The notes beneath the pieces are model-generated. The model made no database searches. It was given only the letters and a program-made list of their open reading frames with translations, and was not told where the DNA came from. This document shows, piece after piece, positions 8,664-18,092 of a DNA stretch of 64,000 bases (position 1 is the first letter of the stretch; every line of letters starts with the position of its first letter). The translations under genes and the position numbers were made by a program. Origin of the DNA: Borrelia duttonii Ly (GTDB taxonomy: Bacteria; Spirochaetota; Spirochaetia; Borreliales; Borreliaceae); contig NC_011229.1 in the NCBI RefSeq assembly GCF_000019685.1, positions 558,001 through 622,000 on the forward strand, written 5' to 3'.

Positions 8664-8696
8664 CTAAGAAGGATTTGTTATGAAAATCCTTCTTAG
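8664..8696 (+). terminator. 13-bp hairpin terminator after the KTSC gene
   Basis: Perfect arms CTAAGAAGGATTT (8664-8676) and its complement (8684-8696) with a 7-nt loop. A T-rich stretch follows about 10 bases later. Confidence 0.65.
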
Positions 8697-8841
8697 TATA
8701 GAAATCTTTTTTTTCAATTATGTTACTTTATAGTTTCTTTAAAGAAGGAAAGGTTGTATTTGCTTTTTTTTGTAATAAAGTTTATCATGTAATTTAAGTT
8801 ATTTGGTGACCTATTACTTATTTATATGGGGGCTGTAAGAG

Positions 8842-9927
8842 ATGAGGAAAAAATTAATTTTTATAACATTATTATTAGTTTCACTTTTTAGTACATCTTA
8901 TGCCAAAGTTATATATTTTTCAGCAGGATTTAGTACACAAATTAGTCTTGAATCACTTTCTTTTTTTGGGAAAAAAACAGGTACAATATTGGATAAATTG
9001 ATGAGTTCTGAATTGTTTCCTATATTGAAAAATATTAGGGTTAATTTGTTTAATCAGATAAAAGAATTTGAAAGTAGTGCACATAAGTTGCATAATTCTT
9101 TTCAAAAAAGTTTATCTCTTTTTGTTCAATTGTATAAAAACAGGAAAAGCGGTACTGGACAGGTAGAAAATATGAATGATTCTGATCTTGATGGACTTGG
9201 ACCGCTTTTAAATAGTACTCATGATTTGAGATCATTTTTAATTGAATTGCGTAAATTACATCTCAACGGTACTTTTAGGAAGTTAGGTGAAAGTGGCTCG
9301 CATTTGAAAGAGCTTATCGTGGATTTAGAAAATACTGCAAAACAGGCTCTTAGTCTTAAGGATTCTCTGTTTGCTCAATTAAATGAATTTGGAGTCTATA
9401 ATCAAGATGACTTGATGAAGATATGGAATGAAATTTCCACTCCTGGAACTAATTTGAATGATGCTTTAAGACAGAAATTGTCACCTTTGTTTAGTAGCGG
9501 ATTTCAAGGTTATTTTCAAGTTGGACTTCCTATTTTTCAAAGTGATTTTTATTATGGTTTCGAACTTGGATTTGGGATGAATCTTGGAAGGCTTATTGTG
9601 CCACATTTAAGACTTTTAGAATCTTCTTATCCTGTTAAGTTGGGAATGGGCATTATGCCAAGATTGTTTGTTAAATATGATATTTACTATTTGGCAGCTA
9701 CTCTGTTTTCAGGTTTTGGTGATAGGTCTTTAGTTGTAGATCCTATTTATGTGGGAAATTTAGCAAGTAAGAATAAGATAACCAATCCTTTTAGTGTTAT
9801 TGAAACGGGTCTGAGATTAAGGTTAGCTTTTCTTAATTTTGAATCATCAGTGTTATTTTCTATTAATGATTTTAAATATAGAGACTTAAGAGTTGGGCTT
9901 GGGTTTGAAATACCAATAATTATTTAG
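8842..9927 (+). CDS. predicted outer-membrane-type protein with helical insert
   Basis: 361 aa, function unknown. It starts at ATG 8842 behind GGGGG with a clear Sec signal peptide (residues 1-21, ending 'STSYAK'). Residues about 40-200 look helical and coiled ('FNQIKEFESSAHKLHNSFQK'). The C-terminal 160 residues alternate hydrophobic and polar positions with many Gly and aromatic residues ('GYFQVGLPIFQSDFYYGFEL', 'LRVGLGFEIPII'), like a beta-barrel or lipocalin-like sheet. The same plan (signal, helical part, Gly/aromatic strands ending VGLGFE) appears in the product at 10673-11305, so the two are probably old paralogs. I do not recognise a named family. Confidence 0.75.
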   Translation: MRKKLIFITLLLVSLFSTSYAKVIYFSAGFSTQISLESLSFFGKKTGTILDKLMSSELFPILKNIRVNLFNQIKEFESSAHKLHNSFQKSLSLFVQLYKNRKSGTGQVENMNDSDLDGLGPLLNSTHDLRSFLIELRKLHLNGTFRKLGESGSHLKELIVDLENTAKQALSLKDSLFAQLNEFGVYNQDDLMKIWNEISTPGTNLNDALRQKLSPLFSSGFQGYFQVGLPIFQSDFYYGFELGFGMNLGRLIVPHLRLLESSYPVKLGMGIMPRLFVKYDIYYLAATLFSGFGDRSLVVDPIYVGNLASKNKITNPFSVIETGLRLRLAFLNFESSVLFSINDFKYRDLRVGLGFEIPIII

Positions 9928-10048
9928 ATAATAGCATCATTGTTTATGGGTATATAGATACGTAAATATTTTTTATTGATGATGTATATCTATAGTTGCT
10001 ATCTATGTTATTAATTTAGCTTTTAAGCTAGTTTTAGGTTTTGCTTTA

Positions 10049-10582
10049 ATGTATAAGGGGTTGTTCTTTTGTCTACTCTATTTTGTTTTGTCTTGTAAAA
10101 CTTTTGATAAAGATTATCAAACTATAGCAGATGAGTATTATAAGCTTGCAAAGTTAAATGAAGAACTTGGTAATAATCAAACATCTGTTGAGCTTTATGA
10201 ACAAGCTATTAAATTTGATTCTAATATAAATGCTGCTTCTGGTTACAATTTTATTTTGGCTTACGTTAATTTAAAGAGATATGAAGAGGCCGAATTAAAG
10301 CTTGGATCTTTATTGGAGAATGATAAAGATAATATTTTGTTAATTAATTTAAAAGCCTATTTATTTTTTAAGAAAGATAATTTGGAAGAGGCTTTAAAAT
10401 TATATTTAAAGACTTTAGAAATAGCGCCTGCTAATCAAGAAGCGTTATTTAATGTTTTTTATATTTATCATTTGAATAAAGACATGGAAAATGCGAAGAA
10501 ATATATCTTAAAATATCAAGAATTTAAATATTCTGTGCCTTCTAATGCTAGTGATATAGTTTCTTCTATTTTAAAGGATTAG
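10049..10582 (+). CDS. TPR-repeat lipoprotein
   Basis: 177 aa. The N-terminus 'MYKGLFFCLLYFVLSC' is a signal peptide ending in a spirochaete-type lipobox (V-L-S-C), so it should be lipidated on Cys16 and held on a membrane surface. The rest is TPR helices ('YYKLAKLNEELGNNQTSVEL', 'YVNLKRYEEAELKLGSLLEN', 'EALKLYLKTLEIAPANQEAL'), which mediate protein contacts. No strong ribosome site precedes the ATG (only a weak TTTAGG about 15 bases upstream), so translation may be weak. It lies between two outer-membrane-like genes and may serve them. It probably corresponds to BB0542 (from memory). Confidence 0.85.
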   Translation: MYKGLFFCLLYFVLSCKTFDKDYQTIADEYYKLAKLNEELGNNQTSVELYEQAIKFDSNINAASGYNFILAYVNLKRYEEAELKLGSLLENDKDNILLINLKAYLFFKKDNLEEALKLYLKTLEIAPANQEALFNVFYIYHLNKDMENAKKYILKYQEFKYSVPSNASDIVSSILKD

Positions 10583-10672
10583 GGTTAGAGATCTTTTTTT
10601 ACTACTTTTGATGTCTATATTCCATGATCTTAATGTGTGAATTCATTTAGATATTTTGGAGGGTTTAATGTC

Positions 10673-11305
10673 ATGAAAATAAAATTTTTGTTTTTAAGTT
10701 TGTGGATATTTGTTACAGTAAATGTTTTGTCAAGTGTTGATTTTGAACTTAACTTAGGTTTTGGGTTTGATTTTCCAGTTAGCACTATTTCAAATTTTTA
10801 TAAAACAGCTTTGGATGTGGGTAGAGAACTTGAAAGCACTATGTCTATTTTAAAGAAAGCTAAGATTATTAGAAATTTTGCAGATATGGTTAATATTTCT
10901 AAATCAGGTTTGACTTATGGAGGATACGTGCAAATGGGAGCAAAATTTGATGATTTTTGTTCACTTGGTTTTGAACTTGGACTTGATTTTAATGTATTTA
11001 GAAGTATTAATAGTAAAGGACGATTGCATAATCTGCTTTCATTTGTTTCAGCTATTGAACCTAAATTTTATACAAGATTAGATTTCTTTATAGGAGCTGT
11101 TACATTTTTTACTGGACCTAGGGTTAATATTGCTACTGCTATCCAAGATTCTATTTTAGCTGAATTTGGAATTTTTGGTTGGGATTTGGGAGCAAGAGCT
11201 ACATGTGCTTTTTTGACAATTGAAGGATATTATTGTTGGAATATTCTGAATAATAAATTTTCTGATTTTAAATTTGGTGTAGGTCTTGAGTTTGGCGTTG
11301 TTTAG
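10673..11305 (+). CDS. predicted outer-membrane-type protein, relative of the 8842-9927 product
   Basis: 210 aa from ATG 10673. GGAGGG nine bases upstream selects this start over an upstream GTG at 10637. There is a signal peptide (residues 1-20) and then 'VDFELNLGFGFDFPVS', a short helical stretch, and Gly/aromatic-rich strands ('GYVQMGAKFDDFCSLGFELG', 'FKFGVGLEFGVV'). It resembles the C-terminal half of the protein at 8842-9927. Outer-membrane location is inferred from the signal peptide and strand pattern, and function is unknown. It probably corresponds to BB0543. Confidence 0.75.
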   Translation: MKIKFLFLSLWIFVTVNVLSSVDFELNLGFGFDFPVSTISNFYKTALDVGRELESTMSILKKAKIIRNFADMVNISKSGLTYGGYVQMGAKFDDFCSLGFELGLDFNVFRSINSKGRLHNLLSFVSAIEPKFYTRLDFFIGAVTFFTGPRVNIATAIQDSILAEFGIFGWDLGARATCAFLTIEGYYCWNILNNKFSDFKFGVGLEFGVV

Positions 11306-11404
11306 GGCATTATATAGTTAATTCTTATTTTTAATAAATATTGATAGAATTTGGGTATTTTTTATTTGTAATGGAGATTGTTATTTTTGAAAATTTTTTT
11401 AAAC

Positions 11405-11434
11405 TTGTATGAATTATTTATATTAATGTACAAT
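11405..11434 (+). promoter_or_regulatory. candidate promoter for prs-xylB
   Basis: TTGTAT (11405-11410), an 18-base spacer and TACAAT (11429-11434), which would give a leader of about 32 bases before the prs start. Confidence 0.45.
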
Positions 11435-11472
11435 AAAGTAAAGATTTTCTGTTTGAATAGGGAGTTTTAACA

Positions 11473-12693
11473 TTGAGCTTGCTTATGAAAAAGTCAATAG
11501 GAATTATTGCATGTCCTGGAGGTCGGGTATTTGCAGAGAAAATAATGGCAGAACTTAATACAATATTTTTAGATGCTGAGAATAAAGTTATTGAACAAAT
11601 TTCGCAAACTTCTAATTGTTCAAAGGAAGATGTTTTGAAATTTGAAGGAATTTTATCTCCTTTTTTAGAGGGACTTGAATTTTCTAATTTAAGGTTTGAT
11701 GAGACTATGGAAATTCCTGTAAATTTTGTTAAATTTGCTAATGGTGAGTTTAAGTCAGAGATTTTAAAAACTATCAGAAATAAAGATATTTTTATTGTAC
11801 AAGATGTTTCTAATACTTATCCAGTTACTGTAAATAATAATGAAGAAGTAGTGATGACAGTTAATGATCATTTGATGAACTTAATGACTACAGTAGACGC
11901 GTGCATGCAGGCTAAGGCCAATTCTGTTAGTGTTATTGTTCCTTCTTATCCTTACTCAAGGCAAGATAAAAAACATTCACGAGAAGGGCTCACAGCAAGT
12001 CTTTTTGGAAGATTTTTGGAAGAATTGAGAGTAAAACATATTTTAACATTGGATATTCATTCAAAGGCTATTGAAAATGTCTTTAGAAAGTCGTATTTTG
12101 AAAATTTGAATGCATCTTATGAAATTTTTGATGCTTTAGCTGAACTTATAGATATTAGAGATTCTAACTTAGTAGTTGTATCTCCTGATACAGGAGCTGT
12201 TAATCGAAATAAGTTTTTTGCATCTAATCTTAAGAGACCCTTGGCTTTGCTTTATAAAGAGAGAGATTACTCAAAGGTAACGCATAATGTTACTGATTCA
12301 AACATTTCTGTTACTAAATTGTTGGGAGATGTTGAGGGTAAAAATGTTTTTATGAGTGATGATATTTTGGCTACTGGTGGTACTTTTATTAAAGCAGTGA
12401 AATTGTTAAAAAGTATGGGAGCTAAAAAGATTATATGTGCAGTAAGTTTACCATTTTTTAATGGAGATGCCATTAGGTATTTTGATAAAGCCTATGAGGA
12501 AGGTTATTTTTATAAGATAATTGGAACAAATGCTGTTTATCATGATGATAAACTTCTTAGTAAACCTTGGTACTATGAAGCTAATGTTGCACATCTTTTT
12601 GCAGGTGCAATTTTTGCAATTCATAATAGAGTTAGTTTGCAAAGAATTCTTGATAGAAGCCATGACATTCAAAATTTGATTTCTAAGAGTTAA
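11473..12693 (+). CDS. prs: ribose-phosphate pyrophosphokinase (PRPP synthetase)
   Basis: 406 aa. Makes PRPP from ribose 5-phosphate and ATP for nucleotide salvage, which is vital in an organism lacking de novo purine synthesis. Start is TTG at 11473, with GGAG eight bases before it; ATG at 11485 is too far from that site. Motifs: 'IVPSYPYSRQDKKHSREG' (the ATP-site flexible region), 'LTLDIHSKAIE', and the PRPP loop 'SDDILATGGTF', where the usual VDDMIDTGGT is altered. It is about 90 residues longer than the usual 315, mostly through an N-terminal extension and insertions, so it belongs to an atypical branch. xylB follows after 4 bases. Confidence 0.93.
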   Translation: MSLLMKKSIGIIACPGGRVFAEKIMAELNTIFLDAENKVIEQISQTSNCSKEDVLKFEGILSPFLEGLEFSNLRFDETMEIPVNFVKFANGEFKSEILKTIRNKDIFIVQDVSNTYPVTVNNNEEVVMTVNDHLMNLMTTVDACMQAKANSVSVIVPSYPYSRQDKKHSREGLTASLFGRFLEELRVKHILTLDIHSKAIENVFRKSYFENLNASYEIFDALAELIDIRDSNLVVVSPDTGAVNRNKFFASNLKRPLALLYKERDYSKVTHNVTDSNISVTKLLGDVEGKNVFMSDDILATGGTFIKAVKLLKSMGAKKIICAVSLPFFNGDAIRYFDKAYEEGYFYKIIGTNAVYHDDKLLSKPWYYEANVAHLFAGAIFAIHNRVSLQRILDRSHDIQNLISKS

Positions 12694-12697
12694 TTTT

Positions 12698-14062
12698 ATG
12701 AATGTACTCAGTATTGATGTTGGTACTAGTACTTTAAAATCTGCTTTAATAAATTCTCATTATGGGATTTTAGGGTGTCTTGATATAAATTATTTTGATT
12801 ATTTTAATGTAAATTTTGAAAATTTTGATTATAAAATATGGATCTTTGCTTTAAAGAAAATAATGTCTCATTTTATGTATAGAAAAATTGATTGTATTTC
12901 TATTAGTGGTATCTCTCCATGTTTAATAGCTCTTGATTCAAATTTAATTCCTTTAGAAGTGTTACATTGGAATTCTTCTAAAGTAGTTAAAAATTATAAA
13001 GGAAAATCAACTTTTTTGCCCTTTGTTCTTAGTACATTTGAAAGAGGAATTTATGATAAAGTTAGATATTTCGTTTCGTGTTTTGAATATTTAATTTATT
13101 TACTTACAGGTAATTTGGTTACAAGCTATCCTAGTTTGTCTTATATTCCTTTTATTTGGAATAATATTGAACTTAAAGAATATAATCTTGATACAAGTAA
13201 ATTCCCTCCTTTTTTAAGAATGGGAGAAATTGTTGGGCAGGTTACTAAGCGTGCTAGTATTGAATTTGGTATTAATAGTGGCATTAATGTAATTAATGCT
13301 GGAATTGATTATTTAAGTGTTCTTATTGGAAGTGGAGCTTTTTTTTCTGGAATAGTATCAAATAGAATGGGTACTAGCGAAGGTTTTAATTTTGTCTCAG
13401 ATACGTATTTATTAGATTTTTCTTTGATATATCCTTATTTCTTAGATAATTTGTTTATTATTGGAAGAATAGTTCCTTCTGGATATTTATTGCAATTACT
13501 TAAAGATAGATTGTTTCAGAAGGAAAAATCATTTGGAGAATTTCTTGAAAAAATTTCTGCAATATATACGCCAAGTAATATTTATTTTTATTTAAATAAA
13601 AAAGAACTTTTTTGTGATTATATTTTAATAGATCCACAAATAAAGAATAATTTAAATGAAGGCATTGTGGGAAAGTTAGATGATCCTTTACAGATAGGAA
13701 TTGCAATTCTTGAGTCTTCTTATTTTTCATTTTATAATAGGATGCTTAATCTTAAGTCTTGTAAAAGAGATATCTTAGATATTTTTGTAAGTGGGACTAA
13801 TTCAGATAATTTATTTTTAAATAAGCTTAAAGCTAATATTATTGGGAAAGATTTAAAAATTTTTGAATTTAAACATTCTGAGATTGCTGGTAATGCAATT
13901 TTGGCATTTTGTTGTTTGAAAGAATTTGATAATTTAGAGGATGCATTTAAAAAACTTGTTAAAATAAAGCGTATTGTGTCCTTTAATGCCAATATGCATG
14001 AGATTTATTTGGAAAAATATCATAATTATGTTTCTAATTTTAATCTATTTGTTAATAGTTAA
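12698..14062 (+). CDS. xylB: FGGY-family carbohydrate kinase (annotated xylulokinase type)
   Basis: 454 aa. FGGY kinases phosphorylate sugars or polyols. N-terminal phosphate motif 'LSIDVGTSTLKSAL' (residues 4-17), the catalytic-Asp region 'NAGIDYLSVLIGSGA' near 205-220, and the C-terminal adenosine region 'FVSGTNSDNLFLNKLKA'. The substrate-site segment normally written W-x-D-x-R reads 'HWNSSKVV' here, so the acceptor may not be xylulose. The symbol follows the usual Borrelia annotation (BB0545, from memory), and the true substrate is uncertain. It shares an operon with prs (4-base gap) and ends convergently, overlapping the SPOR gene by 18 bases. Confidence 0.8.
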   Translation: MNVLSIDVGTSTLKSALINSHYGILGCLDINYFDYFNVNFENFDYKIWIFALKKIMSHFMYRKIDCISISGISPCLIALDSNLIPLEVLHWNSSKVVKNYKGKSTFLPFVLSTFERGIYDKVRYFVSCFEYLIYLLTGNLVTSYPSLSYIPFIWNNIELKEYNLDTSKFPPFLRMGEIVGQVTKRASIEFGINSGINVINAGIDYLSVLIGSGAFFSGIVSNRMGTSEGFNFVSDTYLLDFSLIYPYFLDNLFIIGRIVPSGYLLQLLKDRLFQKEKSFGEFLEKISAIYTPSNIYFYLNKKELFCDYILIDPQIKNNLNEGIVGKLDDPLQIGIAILESSYFSFYNRMLNLKSCKRDILDIFVSGTNSDNLFLNKLKANIIGKDLKIFEFKHSEIAGNAILAFCCLKEFDNLEDAFKKLVKIKRIVSFNANMHEIYLEKYHNYVSNFNLFVNS

Positions 14063-14749
14063 TATGTAAGCATCCTTAAATTCATTTGAATTTGATATTT
14101 TTTTAAGATCAATCTTTGCTTCTGATATAGTTTTATATGGTCCAGATCTGACCCTATAGGTGTCTTTGTCATTTATTGTTGCTGAATATATTTTTGCATT
14201 TATTTTATATTTCATTAGTTCTTGGATATTATTGTCAGCAGTAATTGGATCTGAGAGCGATGCAAATTGTATATAATATTCCTTTTGAGGATCATATTTG
14301 CTTTCAAGTTTATTATAATTTTGTTTTTTTTTGATTTCTTGACTTGCCTTTGCATTAATTTTTTTTGGTTTGAGTGTTTTTGCTTGTGTTTGTGTTTTTT
14401 TTGGTATATTTGGTTTTACAATTTGTGCTTCTTTTTTGTGAATAATTTCTTTATTATTTTTATCCATATTATTATTGAAATTTGTGTCTTCTTTATTGGT
14501 TTTTGTAAGGTCAATTATGATTTCATTTGGTTTGTCAGTTATTGATAGAGTATCTTGATTATTTTCATTTTCTGTAGATTTTTCATTTTTTGTTTCTTGC
14601 AAAATAATATTTTTGCCTGCAATGTCAGAGGCCAAATTTTTATTTGGGAAAAAAATAATTATTCCAAGAAATATAATTGCACAAACAGTTACAATTGAAG
14701 TTAATGCTACTAAGAATCCTTTGTTATTATTGTTATTGAAATCTCTCAT
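14045..14749 (-). CDS. bitopic SPOR-domain protein (FtsN-like layout)
   Basis: 234 aa. A short cytoplasmic N-terminus with an Asn run is followed by one transmembrane helix (residues about 13-36). A low-complexity Lys/Asn/Thr-rich periplasmic linker comes next, then a C-terminal SPOR domain (about 158-234: 'YYIQFASLSDPITADNNIQE', 'YRVRSGPYKTISEAK'). SPOR domains bind denuded glycan strands of peptidoglycan at division sites, so a role in septation or cell-wall growth is likely. The start ATG overlaps the coaE stop (TAATG), so it is translationally coupled. BB0546 from memory. Confidence 0.87.
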   Translation of the reverse strand: MRDFNNNNNKGFLVALTSIVTVCAIIFLGIIIFFPNKNLASDIAGKNIILQETKNEKSTENENNQDTLSITDKPNEIIIDLTKTNKEDTNFNNNMDKNNKEIIHKKEAQIVKPNIPKKTQTQAKTLKPKKINAKASQEIKKKQNYNKLESKYDPQKEYYIQFASLSDPITADNNIQELMKYKINAKIYSATINDKDTYRVRSGPYKTISEAKIDLKKISNSNEFKDAYILTINK

Positions 14750-15345
14750 TATGTTACCTCTCTCATCTTAGCCCTAATTTTTCTTTTTAAATATTCATAA
14801 CTCTTATTGTTAATTATATTTATTATTTTTGAATTTATAATATTTTTATTGAAAAAAATATCTTTTTGCCATTTAAGTATGTTTATAATTAATTTGTCAT
14901 CAATATTGCGATTTAATTTTAGCCTATTTTTTATTATCTCATCATTTGCTTTTATTATAAATATGTGTTTACAAAATTTTGCAAGGTCTAGTTTAAAAAG
15001 TAGTGCGGCATTGATTATAATTTTGTTAGACTTATTTGTTAATATTATTTGTTCTATTTTTTGATGTATGATGGGATGTGTTATTTTTTCTAATATTTGT
15101 AGCTTTTCTTTATCATAAAAGACTATATTGCGAAGTTTTATTCTGTCTATTTCATTTATATTATTTAATATTTTATTGCCAAAAGTTTTAATTATTGTAT
15201 TTTTTTTTTCTTCTAAAATGATATGACCTATTTTATCTGCATTAATTTCATAAAAATCATATTCGTTACTAATGATTTTTGACACAGTGTCTTTTCCGGT
15301 TGATATTCTACCAGTTATTCCAATTATTGATGAATGTCTCCCCAT
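14749..15345 (-). CDS. coaE: dephospho-CoA kinase
   Basis: 198 aa. The last step of CoA synthesis, phosphorylating the 3' hydroxyl of the dephospho-CoA ribose. P-loop 'GITGRISTGKDT' (residues 9-20), 'INADKIGH' (family D-A-D equivalent near residue 35), and the lid-type 'RLKLNRNIDD' near 140. The ATG at 15345 lies inside the 3' end of polA (22-base overlap), and its stop overlaps the SPOR gene start by one base, so this is one compact transcript. The protein is at the short end for the family (about 200). Confidence 0.9.
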   Translation of the reverse strand: MGRHSSIIGITGRISTGKDTVSKIISNEYDFYEINADKIGHIILEEKKNTIIKTFGNKILNNINEIDRIKLRNIVFYDKEKLQILEKITHPIIHQKIEQIILTNKSNKIIINAALLFKLDLAKFCKHIFIIKANDEIIKNRLKLNRNIDDKLIINILKWQKDIFFNKNIINSKIINIINNKSYEYLKRKIRAKMREVT

Positions 15346-18092
15346 GATTTTCCAGTTTCAATATTTGTTTTTAAAGGAATCTTTAAAGGATAAGCATTTT
15401 CCATCATTTCTTTTATTATTATTTGTGCCTTTTCACATTCTTCTTCTGGTGATTCAATTAACATTTCATCGTGTACTTGTAAGAGTATTTTTGATTTTAG
15501 ATTGTTATTTTTAAATTCATTATATACTTTAATCATTGCAATTTTCATTATATCAGATGCACTTCCTTGAATTATACTATTTATTGCCATTCGTTCAGCA
15601 CCTGTTCTTTCTAAATAATTTTGACTATTAATTTCTCTTATGTATCTTCTTCTCTTTAAAAGGGTTTCACTGTATCCATTTTGCTTTACAAAATCTATTT
15701 GATTTTGTATAAAAGTTTTTATTTTAGAATAAAGATTAAAATATGAATCGATAAAATTTTGTGCTTCCTCTCTTTTAATGGATAACTCTTGTGAAAGTCT
15801 AAAAGCTGACATTCTATAAATTATTCCAAAATTAATTGATTTTGCTATTCTTCTCATTGAAGGTGTTATGTTGGCTTCATCTACCTTAAAGAGTTTTGAT
15901 GCTGTTTGTATGTGAATATCTTTTTTATGTGTAAAAGCTTCAATTAGTGATTCGTCTTCTGAGAGATGTGCTAATATTACAAGTTCTATTTGTGAATAAT
16001 CTGCAGATATGAAAATATTGCCTTTAGTAGGTTTGAATGCTGCTCTTATTTTTCTTCCTCTTTCATTTTTGATTGGTATGTTTTGTAGATTGGGTGCAGT
16101 ACTTGAAATTCGTCCCGTTGCTGTTTTTGTTTGTATAAAGTTCGTATGTATTTTGTTTGTTTTTTCGTTTATAAATTCTATTAAATTATCGGTATATGTA
16201 TTTTTTAGTTTTGCAAGTTGTCTGTAGTTTATGAGTTTTTCTATAGATTCATGCTGATCTTTTATTGTCTCTAGCACCTTGATATCTGTTGAATCTTGCT
16301 TAACATTTTTTGGTACTATAATATTTAATTTTTCAAATAAAATCGTATGTAATTGTTTGCTTGAATTTAGATTAAATTCAATGCCTATACTTTGTATTAC
16401 TTCATTCTCAATTGTTTTTAATTCTTGTTCAAGTTCATGGCCATATTGTGTTAAGTAATTGCTGTCAAGGTAAATGCCATTTTCTTCCATTTCTATAATG
16501 ACATTGCTAAATGGCATTTCTATGTTTTTCATTAGGCTTTCAAGATTGTCTTCTTTGAGCTTTTTTCTCAAGATATTAAATAATCTGAAGGTAATGTCAG
16601 CATCTTCAGCAGCATAGTTGGATGCTATTTCAAGTGGTATATCTTTAAGAGTACTATGTTGTGGTACTATTTCTTCGTATTTAATGTTTTTATGCATTAG
16701 ATATTTTGCTGCTAAAAAGTCAAGAGATACTTTTGTGTTTGGATCAATAACATATGCTGCTATCATTGTATCGAAATATGCAGAGATGACATTAAATCCA
16801 TGTCTTTTTAGTACTTTGTAATCAAATTTATAATTTTGACCAATTAATTTTGGTTGTGAGTTAAACAATTCATTAAATTTTTGTATTATGTACTCTTTTC
16901 CAATAGAATTTTTTTCTTTGGTTTCTATGGGAATATAGTAACTTTCAAATTCTTTAAATGAAACTGAAATTCCAATTATATTTGATTCATAAACATTAAT
17001 AGAAGTTGTTTCTGTGTCTATTGCTATATAGCTTGCTTTTTTTAGTTGTTCTATTAGTAAATCCAGTTCTTCTTTTTTTAATATTGTTTTATATTTGACA
17101 TTTTCTTCTTGTATTGTCTTAAGAGTATTTGCATATAATGTTGTTGATTGTAAATCTTTTGTATTTTCTTTATTTGCTTTTGTTTTATTGATATCAAAGA
17201 TTGATTTTTGCATTGTATTTATAATATTTTTTTTCTTTAATAGAGATTTGTAAGATTTAATGAGGGTTGTTGCAGAATATTCTTCAAATAGTAAAATAAT
17301 ATCTTCTTTTAAATTTTCTAGTCTAAATGTTTCAAGTGATGGTAATTCTAGATCTTCTACAAGACTTATAAGTTTATAACTTAAAAAAGCATTTTCTTTT
17401 TCTCGTAGTAAGATTTCTCTGTATTTATTATTTATTAAAGATAAGTTTTCATATATTCCATTTAATGTGTGAAATTCATTTAATAATTTAGAAGCACCTT
17501 TTTGTCCAATTCCTTTAATTCCTGGGATGTTGTCTGAGGGGTCTCCAACAATGGATAAATAGTCTTTGATTTGAGATTTATTTATTCCAAATTTTTTTAT
17601 AACATAATCATTGTTCATTTCTAAAAAGCTACTATTTTCAATTTTAAATATTTTGGTTTGATTTGATATTAATTGTAATAAGTCTTTATCTGGAGAGATA
17701 ATATAAGTCAAGTAATTGTTTTGTTCTGCCTTTTTTGTAAAACTGGCTATAAGATCATCAGCTTCATATCCTTGTAGTTCAAACATTGGGATATTTGCTT
17801 TTATTAATCCTTCTTTTATCCAATGAATTTGTGGAATTAGGTTGTCTGGAGGAGCATCTCTTGTTGCTTTGTAACTTGGGTATTGTTTTTGTCTAAATGT
17901 TTGTGTTTCTGAATCAAAAGTGACAATTAGATTTTCTGGTTTTTTTTCCTTTATGATAAAGAAAAGAGTTTTAAAAAAACCAATAAATGCGCTGACATTT
18001 TCTCCTTTACTATTTGTTAAAGGATTGTTTTTCATAACGTGATAGTTTCTAAAAATTATGTTTAATGCATCTATTAAGTAAATTTCTTTCAT
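15324..18092 (-). CDS. polA: DNA polymerase I
   Basis: 922 aa, full length, with all three domains. The 5' nuclease occupies residues 1-290 ('ALNIIFRNYH', 'FELQGYEADDLIASF', 'GDPSDNIPGIKGIGQKGA'). The 3'-5' proofreading domain keeps its acidic residues ('YIAIDTETTS', 'NYAAEDADITFRLF'). The polymerase domain has motif A 'FISADYSQIELVILAHLSED', motif B 'RRIAKSINFGIIYRMS' and motif C 'LQVHDEMLIE'. It removes RNA primers and fills repair gaps. Its ATG overlaps the preceding gene stop (ATGA). Confidence 0.98.
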   Translation of the reverse strand: MKEIYLIDALNIIFRNYHVMKNNPLTNSKGENVSAFIGFFKTLFFIIKEKKPENLIVTFDSETQTFRQKQYPSYKATRDAPPDNLIPQIHWIKEGLIKANIPMFELQGYEADDLIASFTKKAEQNNYLTYIISPDKDLLQLISNQTKIFKIENSSFLEMNNDYVIKKFGINKSQIKDYLSIVGDPSDNIPGIKGIGQKGASKLLNEFHTLNGIYENLSLINNKYREILLREKENAFLSYKLISLVEDLELPSLETFRLENLKEDIILLFEEYSATTLIKSYKSLLKKKNIINTMQKSIFDINKTKANKENTKDLQSTTLYANTLKTIQEENVKYKTILKKEELDLLIEQLKKASYIAIDTETTSINVYESNIIGISVSFKEFESYYIPIETKEKNSIGKEYIIQKFNELFNSQPKLIGQNYKFDYKVLKRHGFNVISAYFDTMIAAYVIDPNTKVSLDFLAAKYLMHKNIKYEEIVPQHSTLKDIPLEIASNYAAEDADITFRLFNILRKKLKEDNLESLMKNIEMPFSNVIIEMEENGIYLDSNYLTQYGHELEQELKTIENEVIQSIGIEFNLNSSKQLHTILFEKLNIIVPKNVKQDSTDIKVLETIKDQHESIEKLINYRQLAKLKNTYTDNLIEFINEKTNKIHTNFIQTKTATGRISSTAPNLQNIPIKNERGRKIRAAFKPTKGNIFISADYSQIELVILAHLSEDESLIEAFTHKKDIHIQTASKLFKVDEANITPSMRRIAKSINFGIIYRMSAFRLSQELSIKREEAQNFIDSYFNLYSKIKTFIQNQIDFVKQNGYSETLLKRRRYIREINSQNYLERTGAERMAINSIIQGSASDIMKIAMIKVYNEFKNNNLKSKILLQVHDEMLIESPEEECEKAQIIIKEMMENAYPLKIPLKTNIETGKSWGDIHQ

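Noticed and set aside
14267-14545. Hydrophobic 92-codon frame opposite the SPOR gene
   Set aside because: Phe/Ile/Leu runs arise from the reverse of the Asn/Lys-rich linker; no start signal.
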